This document shows, piece by piece, positions 1 to 10,174 of a stretch of DNA of 20,569 bases; the first letter of the stretch is position 1; every line of letters starts with the position of its first letter. Origin of the DNA: Hypsibius dujardini (lineage: Eukaryota > Tardigrada > Eutardigrada > Parachela > Hypsibiidae); the NCBI GenBank assembly GCA_001579985.1, contig LRSR01010200.1:1-20569 (forward strand). The letters run 5' to 3'. The translations under genes were made by a program, and so were the position numbers. The notes beneath the pieces were generated by a model, which was given only the letters and a program-made list of their open reading frames with translations, was not told the DNA's origin and searched no databases.

Positions 1-1676
1 TTTTCAGTTCGATCTCTATTTATCCGCGGATTAATTATGCTTCTCGATGAGAAGAGGTGAGAAAGTGGGAAAAACTGCATGTCTTTAGATCTCATCATAC
101 TGTATCGACAGTGGCAACAGACAACAGTCAGCACGATACAAGTCGGACTTTGGGATTTCGATTGGATTTACACTTCTTTCCGTTCATTGAATTGCGGGAC
201 AGACCAAAATGCGAGTAGCGAGGATTGCCGAGAAAACTGAATACAGTGATATTTTTTTATGACGTCTGTTGATTCAATCAATCAATCATTCGTTAAGCAG
301 ACAATCAACCGCGTCAATGAATGAATGACTACCTCGGCCCGTCGCCGGCCCCTGTGCCCCACCCCAGGGGCAAGAGGCGTGTCCTAATATCCAGGAGGGC
401 CGCAGGAGGCGCAGATGTCAGTGGGAACATGCGTTCTGAAAGTAACTCAGTACACAGCGCCCTCCCGGATCATATTTCTTTTCTCCGTCATTTTGTTTCA
501 TCCGCCAAATGAACGCTCTGGAAACGGGCTATTTTGGATTTCAAAAATCGCAACGGCAAGCGCAGCGCAATCTTTTCATTCGACAATCATTTTCGCCATT
601 TCTTTAGACGCCCATCGACGATTTTTCCAAGTTTATTCTATATCGCTTTCCTACCGCTGTAAGATTGGATTATCGATCTCTTAGAAGGAGTTCATCGCTG
701 GCTGCAGGCAGATGAAAATCTCATTTCATTCAGAATTTATTTTACCTCACCGCTGATCGCTGATTTTTTTTTATTTTGATCGTGCTTTCATCGGTATTGA
801 AGAGTTATCCATTTCTGGAATTATTTAGCGTAAATGTGACCAACCGCTTGTTTATTTTAGGACTTGCGGTTTATCGTGTGGTTTGGAGTAGCTGGAGGGG
901 AGCACCAGGACGCCAGCCGGGCAACTTCTCATTTGCGGCTTCGACATTTGTTGCGTCCTCTTCGCCGCGTCTTTTGACGTTTGAAAATAATTCGGTAAGC
1001 AGCAGCTGCTATTTTTGAGATCGAGAATAAGAGTTTGCTGTCAAACTAATGACTTCACTAAAAGCTACTCAGTATGGATTCGCTAACGGCTTCCATCGAT
1101 TGATTGATTAAAATTTGTGCGGATTTGGTTTAGAAATAATCAATTGATTGAATGATTGGACTAGGGCTTGGTCTTGTTTTTATTTGAGAAATGTGTGAAC
1201 TTTGATGTTGTTTTGTCGTGTAATGGGCAGCAGATCAATAGCCAGCGGAGAATACATTCACCGCGCTCACATTCGCAATAACTCCGGCGTCCGTCCGCCG
1301 CGGGTCCGGGCTGAGGGAGAAGGGGATCTCGAACGCACTCTAGCCGTGCGCGAGGAGATGATCAAAAGGATTGATGGATTGGTTAGGCATGATTCAAAAT
1401 GTGATTCAGTTTTTATAGAGCTGATTCAAAATCGTGGCAAATCGCGTATTGGCCGAAAGACATTGGCCAGTGAACATCCGTCAAAATTAAGCGGCTGTTA
1501 TCGTGATTGCTTGATTGGCCGATTTAAGGTGTCGCTTTCCCTGCTTTTACCCTACATTCTTTAGGATTGATTTTAATGTATAACTTATCTAAGTACAAGT
1601 TGCCGATTCTCATTTCAATGCCGTCTTTTTTCTGCAGTTTTGTCCGATTTGGAGTAGAGCCGTTACTACCGGGACA
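1..1676. other. Upstream region of the topoisomerase II gene, no gene recognised
   Basis: No reading frame here resembles a protein I know. Open frames are short, the longest forward one being about 120 codons (1202-1564), with no neighbouring exons that extend it. AATC/GATT-type simple repeats occur around 262-290, 1098-1113 and 1138-1160. A GC-rich patch lies at about 330-400. The TOP2 promoter and 5' untranslated exon(s) are probably in this stretch. I see no tRNA, rRNA or transposon ORF. Confidence 0.5.
995..1637 (+). other. Possible 5' UTR intron of TOP2
   Basis: A strong donor-like sequence (gtaagc) begins at 995. A pyrimidine-rich acceptor ending in ctgcag lies at 1637, 39 bases before the TOP2 start codon. 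The two could bound a 5' UTR intron. Alternatively the acceptor at 1637 could accept a trans-spliced leader, as happens in several invertebrate groups. Neither can be decided without transcripts. Confidence 0.25.
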
Positions 1677-4600
1677 ATGTCCTCGGACGATGAAGACTTT
1701 GCCCCAGCGGCGGTGAAGAAAGCTGCTGTCAAAGTTCCGAGCGCCAAGAAGCCTGCCAAGCAGCCCAAGGATGTCGGTGCGATGTACGAGAAGCTGGAGC
1801 AACTGGAGCACGTACTGAAACGGCCGGACACTTACATCGGATCGGTGCAGAAGGTCACGGAGGTTCGTTACGGGAATCGTTCGTTGCTGTATTCCGTTCA
1901 TAAACAGCCAAATTTCCTTGCTAACGAATACATTTCCGCTTGTTAGAAAATGTGGGTTTTCGACGCTGTCGAGAAGAAGCTGGTCTACCGCACAATCACT
2001 TTCGTACCTGGACTCTACAAAATCTTCGACGAAATCCTCGTCAACGCAGCTGACAACAAGCAGCGGGACCAGGAAGACGGCCGAGCCGATAAAGTCATGA
2101 CAGAAATCAAAATCAACATTGATCCGTAAGCCATTGTGGCGAGCAGACAAATGATACTGGAATTTGCGCGGCAATTTGTATCGCTTTGATTTTGTGCTTT
2201 ACAGGGAAGCGAATAAGATCTCCGTGTGGAACAATGGCCGGGCCATCCCCATTCAGATTCATCCGAAGGAGAAGATCTACGTGCCTACCCTTATTTTCGG
2301 TCATCTCCTGGCTGGCAGCAACTTCAACGATGACGAAAAGAAGACCACCGGCGGTCGAAACGGATATGGGGCCAAGCTGTGTAACGCGTTCAGTACCAAG
2401 TTCACCCTCAGCGTTGCGTCAAAGGATGACGGAAAGACCTTCAAGCAGGTTTGTCCTTTTCTTGCTCCCTTCCTCCTGCCGATGCTGATCACTTTGGACC
2501 GTCTTGACTTGTTCACTTTAGACATGGACGGACAACATGAACAAGGTAGAGAAGGAAATCATCAAGGAGAATTCTCGCAATGAGGACTTCACCATGGTGG
2601 AATTCTGGCCCGATCTGAAGCGGTTCGACATGGAAAAACTGGATGACGATTTCGTGGCGTTGCTGAGCCGCCGGGCCTACGATTTGGCTGGAACAGTGCG
2701 CGGTGTCAAAATTCGGTTGAACGGCGATATTATTCCGGTGCGGCGTGTTCGAATTTTATTGATCTAATGATGAGTTTGGGTTGTCTGTCGGATTTTGTTT
2801 CTTATTATTCTATCTCTTTGCAGCTGAAAACGTTCGAGGAGTACGTAAAGATGTACACCTGCGATTCGAAGGACGACCTCGGAAACCCAGTCAATGTCGT
2901 AGTGGAGAAGATCGGGAAAGAGGGCATCACCACGGAGGGTACTCGGTGGGAGGTGGCCGTTTGTTCCAGCACTGAGGGGCAGTTCCAGCAAGTTAGCTTC
3001 GCCAACCGCATTGCAACTACAAAGGTAACTCGGCATAGCCTTATCCTTCCTGTTTGTGCTTGTACTGGATCTTTCTCAGCCCGCCATATAGCGTGTTCGC
3101 TGTCGGTTTTTTAGGGAGGCAGGCACGTCGATTACGTCACGGAGCAGATCGCCAAGGTGCTGGGAGAGCAGTTGAAAAAGAAGAACAAAACTGGACAAGA
3201 AATCAAGCCGGCGGTGGTAAGATTCAATTGAGTACCAGGCAAACGCTCTGGGTTGAATCACTACATGGGTTGAATCAGTCGGGTGGCAGAGGGCGCCGCA
3301 GGCGGTGTGTGTATTGCTGAATGAGTGTTGTTTACAATTTACACTCGTGGCGCTCTCCGCCACCCGACTGATTCAACCCAGAGCGTTTGCCTGGTATCTG
3401 TCATTTTCGACCAGCAGCCCCATTTGTACTTTTTTTTCGCATCGTAGATCAAACAGAATCTGTGGGTTTTCGTGAATTGTCTCGTTGAGAATCCGACGTT
3501 CGACTCACAGACAAAGGAAGCCCTAACTCTCCAGGCGTCCAAGTTTGGATCGAAGTTCCAGATCTCAGATGATTTTTCAAAGAAGGTGCTGAAGATGGGC
3601 GTCTGGGAGAACATTCTCCAGTTTCAGATCAATAAGCAAAAGGTACGCAGTTTATTTAAAGGAGTTAAAACCGGATTCATACAGCAGTAACAGCACAGTT
3701 TAGATAGAACCATACGAGTGCAAATGCACCTCTTCATTTTCACTGATGCTAAGGGTGGGGTATCCCTTTGTTGGAGGAATCGTAGCATTGTCCTTGGCGT
3801 TGTTTCTATACGACAAACAAGTCTTTGCATGTTTCTAAGCAGCGTACTTGTTTCAGACGAAGCTGGATCGAGCAGGTGGCACCAAGACATCAAAGCTGAA
3901 GAACATTCCGAAGCTGGAGGACGCTAACGATGCCGGCACGAAGCACTCGGACAAGTGCACGTTGATTCTGACGGAAGGAGACTCGGCCAAGGCGCTGGTC
4001 GTTTCCGGTTTCAGTGTCGTCGGGCGCGACAAGTACGGCGTCTTCCCCTTGCGCGGTAAACTGTTGAACGTCCGTGATGCAACTCCGAAGCAGGTAAAAA
4101 TATGACAACTTGATCTTCTTTGGACGAAATTCAAACGCAAACGCAAACACATCAATTTGTTTTGGATAGGCAAAGGCAAATTTGTCCCACTGTTATTTTT
4201 CCTCGTAGCTCTTAGAAAATGCGGAAATCCAAAACATCGTCAAGATTCTCGGCCTGAAGTTCAATTGCAAGTACCAGGACGAAGAAGATTTCAAGAGACT
4301 CCGCTATGGACGCCTGATGATCATGACCGATCAGGATCAGGACGGCTCCCACATCAAAGGCCTCCTCATCAACTTCATCCACCACTCCTGGCCGCATCTG
4401 CTGAAGCGGACGTTTCTGGAGCAGTTCATCACGCCCATCGTCAAAGCCAATAAGAAGGGTCAGGATACGCTCTCCTTCTACAGTCTGCCCGAGTTTGAGG
4501 AGTGGAAGGCTGCTACGGCTGACTGGCCAAAATGGCAAGTCAAGTACTTCAAAGGTCTGGGTACCAGCACGTCGAAGGAGGCCAAGGAGTACTTCCAAGA

Positions 4601-7600
4601 CATGAACCGCCATCAGATCAACTTCAAGTGGGGCGGTCCGGAAGATGACGTCAACATCGACATGGCCTTCAGTAAGACCAAGGCGGACGACCGGAAGAAG
4701 TGGCTGACGGAGGGCATGGAAGAGCGCAAGACACGTCGCGCAGCCGGAGAGAAGGAAATCTACCTGTACGAGAAGAAGACGAAGAATGTATCTTACTCGG
4801 AATTCGTCAACAAGGAGCTGATCCTCTTCAGCAATGCCGATAACGAACGCTCCATCCCGTCCATTGTTGATGGTATTATTCCGTTCTTCACCTTTCTCGT
4901 GATTTCGTGTAATGCTGTCAGTTGTTCTTGCTGTAATTCAACAAGTCATTCCTTTGGTGTCTTCCGCAGGACTGAAACCAGGCCAGCGAAAGGTGATCTA
5001 CACCTGCTTCCTTCGTAACGACAGAAAGGAAGTCAAGGTGGCCCAGTTAGCGGGTTCGGTGGCCGAGAAATCGGCTTATCATCACGGCGAAGTCTCCCTT
5101 CAGTCCACCATCGTCGGTCTGGCGCAAGACTACGTCGGCAGTAACAACATCAATCTTCTTTTGCCGTGTGGCCAGTTTGGCACCCGTCTTCAGGGCGGCA
5201 AAGACAGCGCCAGTCCCCGTTACATCTTCACCATGTTGAGGTACGACTCCGTGTTTCGGTTTTGTCCGAGCCCAGTAATAATGGGACAACTGCTGACATT
5301 GAAGCTGTTATGTTATTATCGTTTTAGTCCTCTGGCAAGAGCAATCTTCACACCCAGGGACATGCCTTTGTTGGAGTACCAGCGCGAGGAGGGCAGGAAG
5401 ATCGAGCCGGAATGGTACATGCCGGTGGTCCCGATGGTGCTCGTAAACGGGTCCAAGGGTATCGGCACCGGCTGGTCAACCGACATTCCCAACTACAATC
5501 CCCGCGACATTGTCGACAACATTCGTCGGATGATGCGCGACGAACCGCAGAAGCACATGTCGCCCTGGTTCAAAGGCCATCGCGGGGAGATGAAGGAGAT
5601 TGACGACGGCAGCCGCATTGTCAGCAGCGGTGAAGTAGCCATTTTGGACGACGACACGGTGGAGATTACCGAGCTGCCGGTGCGGGTCTGGACCCAGACA
5701 TACAAAGAGACTGTGATCGAACCGATGGCTCTCGGTGTGGAAGCGAAGGAGAAGAAGAAGGCAGTGCCTCCCCAAATTATGTAAGTTTAAGCCGGTAATT
5801 CTCTCGAACTTGTGTGGCGGTTGTTCATGTGTTGCTTCCTTGAGTTTGTCGTTGACTTTGCCGATTTTCTGTTTGCATTATCCCGATTTACCACTTGTTG
5901 TTTTATGTAAAGCTCATTGTTCCAATGTAAAGGCAGCTGGGGAAATCTGTTGTTTGTTCACTTGACAGGGACTACCGGGAGTACCACACCGACACCACTG
6001 TTCGTTTCACCGTCAAACTGGACAAGACCAAGATGAAGGAGTTTGAGAAGGAAGGCTTCCACAAGGTCTTCAAACTGCAGACCACTCTTTCCCTGTCCAA
6101 CTTGGTCCTCTTCGACAGCAACGGCGTCATCAAGACTTACACCAGCGTCGGACAAATTATGGAGGAGTTCTACAAGCTTCGTCTCGACTTCTACGAGAAG
6201 CAGAAGGTCTACTGGATCGCCAAGCTGGGCGCTGAGGCGAAGCGGCTGCAGAATCAGGCGCGTTTCATCGAAGAGAAGATTGAGGGGAAAATTAAGGTGG
6301 AGAATGTGAAACGGGTGGACATCATCAAGCTGCTGAAGGACCGCAAGTACGACTCGGATCCAGTCGAGGCGTGGAAGAAGGGTCTCGGGGAAGCTGCTTT
6401 TGTGGAGGATGAGGAGCCGGCCACCAATGAGGATGATGTGATTGATAAGGTGATCGAAAAGGAAAAGGGGCCAAACTATGATTACCTGATGGGTATGAGT
6501 TTCTGGAAGCTGTCCAATGAACAGAAGATCAAACTGTTGGAAGAACGCGATAACAAGGTAAAATTTTGTCTGCGCAATCCGCACGCAATTTCCCGTCATT
6601 TTTCTGGCGTTTAATTGCCGCCTTTTGTATTTAGGAAGCTGAATTGGCAGATTTGACCAGGAAGACTCCCAAGGATCTATGGAACGCCGATTTGGACTTT
6701 TTCCTCGAGAAGCTCGACGTAAGACAATATTTCCATGCCAGAGAATGTGTTCTCTGCGGATGTGCGGTATGTCCACGCTCTTGCTGTTTATAGGAGGCCG
6801 CCATCGCCGATCGTGACGCTCAGGGCATTCAGGGTGGTGCTGCTGTGAAACCTCTGAAGGGCGTCAAAGGGACTGGTCGCGGCGGCAAGGCTGCTCCCCC
6901 CAGCAAGAAAGATACGCTGCCATCCGAGACCGGCATTCGCATCGAACCCATCATCGACGCCGCTATGGTGGCGAAGGTTGAGAGAGCCCGCAACGAGAAG
7001 GAACGCAAGAAGAAGGTGTGTGTCTGCACGGTTTCACTTTATTTGCTTTGCTTCTTTCCGGCTTTGTAATTCTTTTCGCGTGTCGATGTTCCATTGTTTG
7101 CCGTCTGTTTTGACCAACCGTCTGTCTGTCATTGGTAATTCCCTGTGAGACATTCTCTTTTGTATGTCAGTATGTCTCTGCCTTCTGTGTGCCAATCGTC
7201 AAGACTTTACCCTTTCTTAATGCAGGGCGAGCCTAGCGCCAAAGGCCGCAAGAAAAAGGAGGAAGTCGGCGAGAACGGCGAGTTGCTGTCCCCGAGCGAG
7301 AAGCCCAAGAAGCCCAGGAAGAAGGAAGAGAACGGAGATGAAGGTATGACAGACTGCTGTACAGGCAGTGCATCTTGACTAAATATGTAAGCGCTAGATG
7401 ACAAACTAGACAGATTGACAGATAGTCTGGCGATTGGCAGAAGGGTTGACAGACTTGTTTCCTGCATGGAGAGATATCGGCCTTTTATTGCCAAATAAAC
7501 CTGTTTTTGTTGTGCCTTTGACAGAAGGGAAGTCAAAAATGAAGCAGACAACCCTGGAGGGTTTCAAAAAGAAGGGCAAAAAGAAAGCTGGCTCGTCCGA

Positions 7601-8695
7601 CGAAGATTCTGACGGTTTTGACTCTGAAGCCCTGTCGGATGATTCGGAGATCGTGGTCAGCGACGGGAGCGACGAATATGACTTCGATCGATCAACTGAG
7701 AAGATGCCGGCGAAGAAGAACCGTCCCGTTGTCGTTTCTGCGGCTTCTGCTCCAACGGATGCTGATGACTTCGATCGATCAACTGAGAAGATGCCGGCGA
7801 AGAAGAACCATCCCGTTGTCGTTTCTACGGCTTCTGCTCCAACGGATGATGATGACATCGTGGAGATTGTCCAGACCAAAGGGCCGGTAGTCGCAAAGTC
7901 CAAATCGGCTGTCGTAAGTAGCGCAACCGAATCTTCATCTGATATTTAATTCAGCTTTTTGTTTCGCTCACATATCTCACGCTAATTAACAGATTGAACC
8001 GGATAAAGCCCCCGAATCCAAATCGAACGGCACAAAGAAGGCAACAGCGGCGTCGTCCAACGGATCCTCGACACCTGTCAAGAAAGTCCGATTAGCCTCC
8101 TCTTCGGATGATGACAGTGAGGTCGGAACGAAGAAACCACCGGTTAAGAAGGCTCCTGCCAAGGTGTCACGGAAGGCCGCGTCCGATTCTGATGAGGACG
8201 ACTACTACGATGCGAAGAAACCGACGAAGCCGAAAGCGTCCAAGAAGGCTGATTCGGAGGAGTTCCAGCCGGCAGTTAAAAAAGCAGCACCGGCGAAAGA
8301 ATCCAAGAAAGCGGCGGAAAAACCGGCTGCTGTGAAGAAAGCGGCTCCCGTTAAGCGCAAGGCGGCAATCTCGGACAGCGATGATGACAACGCTCCGGGT
8401 ACTTCCAGTAGCAGCCCAATTGACAAGAAGGTAAGTTTTTGTCGCGATCAGTTTATTTGTATGCAGGTTTGTACTGTGTATTTTGTTTTTAATTATCAAC
8501 AAATTGCTTTTACAGAAGAAGAGCGAGGGCAGCAAGAAGGCGGCGTTGGACGACAGCGACGAAGATATTCCCGTAGCCCGCTCCCGGCCTGGTCGAGCTG
8601 CTGCGGTAGCTGCGTCGCGGAAGGTGATGGCCGACAGTTCCATGGAGAATCTCGAGTCGGACAACGAGTCAGACTACTTGGAGACGATTGAATAA
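1677..8695 (+). CDS. TOP2: DNA topoisomerase II (spliced, 18 coding exons)
   Basis: This is an ATP-driven type IIA topoisomerase that passes one duplex through a transient double-strand break, in the nucleus. Exons: 1677-1862, 1947-2125, 2205-2448, 2522-2746, 2824-3024, 3115-3216, 3448-3642, 3857-4093, 4209-4872, 4970-5240, 5328-5780, 5969-6557, 6635-6718, 6794-7015, 7226-7343, 7525-7913, 7993-8430, 8516-8695. They sum to 4977 bases, 1658 residues plus TAA. Seen: GHKL ATPase motif EILVNAADN (general-base Glu about E91), ATP loop GGRNGYGAKLCN (about 171-182) and QTK loop (about 400-402). TOPRIM has EGDSA (from about E484) and DQDQDGS (about 564-570). The catalytic tyrosine is Y829 in SPRYIFTML. 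The core matches animal TOP2A/B closely. The C-terminal domain (about 1211-1658) is Lys/Ser/Asp-rich and low in complexity, as is usual, but is longer than in human TOP2A (1531 residues in total). It includes a 29-residue duplication. The ATG at 1677 opens the conserved frame. The least certain junctions are the intron 4 donor and the C-terminal exons 14-18. Confidence 0.97.
3233..3396. repeat. Inverted-repeat (MITE-like) element inside TOP2 intron 6
   Basis: Intron 6 (3217-3447) contains two long complementary arms. The left arm runs about 3233-3297 and the right arm 3349-3396. The outer 28 bases, starting taccaggcaaacgctctggg, pair exactly with the right arm. The left arm then carries a 17-base extra segment that repeats gggttgaatca, and pairing resumes with only minor mismatches (gtcgggtggc and onward). 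The loop is about 50 bases. Both ends read TA, which is compatible with a TA target-site duplication. There is no coding capacity. Confidence 0.6.
7680..7853 (+). repeat. 87-base tandem duplication within TOP2 exon 16
   Basis: Two adjacent 87-base copies (7680-7766 and 7767-7853) are nearly identical. They encode a 29-residue unit beginning DFDRSTEKMPAKKN twice (about residues 1376-1404 and 1405-1433). The unit length is divisible by three, so the frame is kept. The unit is acidic/basic low-complexity sequence within the disordered C-terminal domain. Confidence 0.85.
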
Positions 8696-9691
8696 GGACA
8701 GTTTATCTCCATATCGTGTCTGGATATTTTCATTTTTCACGTCTTCATCTCATTTCTCTGAGCAATCCCCAATGGTCTCCTCTTATTTATGTTTTAGAAC
8801 GCTTCTCAGGTGGTTTTGTAGTTATGGACTCTTTTTTGTTTGGTTTTCCTTTCCTCTTCGGCATATTTATACATCAGTCTGACAATTTGTTTCTTCATCT
8901 ACCAACGACCCTGAACGTTGCTTTGTCCAGTCGTACCAAGTTTACGCGAGAACATGCAATTGTCTGTCTGTTCGAGTAATTGTTTCATGGAAGCTGTAAC
9001 ATTGACCTGTACTAGTCGATTCATCCTCGCCGTACGATGTTGTTGGCGGCTCCTTGAGTCCGCGGTCATTTGACAAGAGGGAAGATTGCCATTCATTTCC
9101 CTTCGCAAGATAGATCGTCAAAGGCGGTCAACATGACTCACCTCCCCAAAACGCCAGAAACGAGCCGATTACAGCTACTTGCGAGTTACTTGCAAACTTT
9201 TGGTTTGGTGTGATTTGACAAACAAGACTACACGTTGTTTGACTGGTGGAAAATTTAAACCGCCTTATCGATCAATCAACTTGATATACGCATTACGAGT
9301 TTCGTTGCCCAGAAATTTTGATTTGTTGTCGTTTTCTTCGATTGATTCAGTCTGTCACCCGTTTTCAGTTTCCACTGTGCCGAATTTCAGTCCTAATTTT
9401 CAAATATACTTTCCAAATGAGTACAGTCTTATTTCTTTGCATTTTACGACCAGATTTTGGCCGGTTTTTGCTCAGAGAAATTAAAACTTTGTAACGTGTG
9501 TAGTCTTGCGGCTCACGATAAGTCAAGTCAAAAGTTTGCAAGTAATCCTAGTAGCTGTAGATGTCACTTTTCGGCAATCCTAACAAGGACCACGATATCT
9601 CACGCAAAGGGGTACCACGCTTACACCGACCCAAAGCGTGGGTTAATGAAGACGTAAAATCTTTGTAAAAGTACAAAAGTGTGTCAACAGT
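8696..9691. other. TOP2 3' UTR and convergent intergenic sequence
   Basis: AT-rich sequence follows the TOP2 stop. I see no convincing reading frame and no canonical AATAAA close to the stop. An ATTAAA-like hexamer lies near 9480. The region separates TOP2 from the oppositely oriented SAM-domain gene, so the two genes converge. Confidence 0.5.
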
Positions 9692-10085
9692 GAAACTTAA
9701 AAGGATGTGGCCTTCAGGTCCTTGGTGACACCATTAAAGGAGGAGAAGTGATAATGTGAATGCACCCCTTATTCAGAGTTCCGACTACTGGAAACTTAAA
9801 AGGATGTGGCCTTCAGGTCCTTGGTGACACCATTACAGGAGGATAAGTGATAATGTGAATGCACCCCTTATTCAGAGTTCCGACTACTGGAAACTAAAAA
9901 GGATGTGGCCTTCAGGTCCTTGGTGACACCATTGCAGGAGGAGAAGTGATAATGTGAATGCACCCCTTATTCAGAGTTCCGACTACTAGAAACTTAAAAG
10001 GATGTGGCCTTCAGGTCCTTGGTGACACCATTACAGGAGGAGAAGTGATAATGTGAATGCACCCCTTATTCAGAGTTCCGACTAT
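9692..10085. repeat. Tandem repeat, 99-base unit, four copies
   Basis: Units start at 9692, 9791, 9890 and 9989, exactly 99 bases apart, each beginning gaaact followed by aaaaggatgtggccttcagg. Copies differ at only a few positions. The last unit ends slightly short at about 10085. All three forward frames of the unit contain a stop, so it is not a protein repeat. It sits between the 3' ends of two convergent genes, just downstream of the SAM-domain gene. Confidence 0.95.
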
Positions 10086-10174
10086 TTCCACTTTACTCCT
10101 AACAGACAAATCAACAAGCCATACTAGTCACCTGCAAGTTCGACCTTCCAACAGCACAAAAACAAAAGAGCCGT

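Noticed and set aside
1202-1564. 120-codon plus-strand frame upstream of TOP2
   Set aside because: No recognisable motif and no conserved exon partners. Likely chance in the 5' region.
1524-2174. 216-codon minus-strand open frame
   Set aside because: It is antisense to TOP2 exons 1-2, and its sequence shows no domain. The plus strand is clearly coding here.
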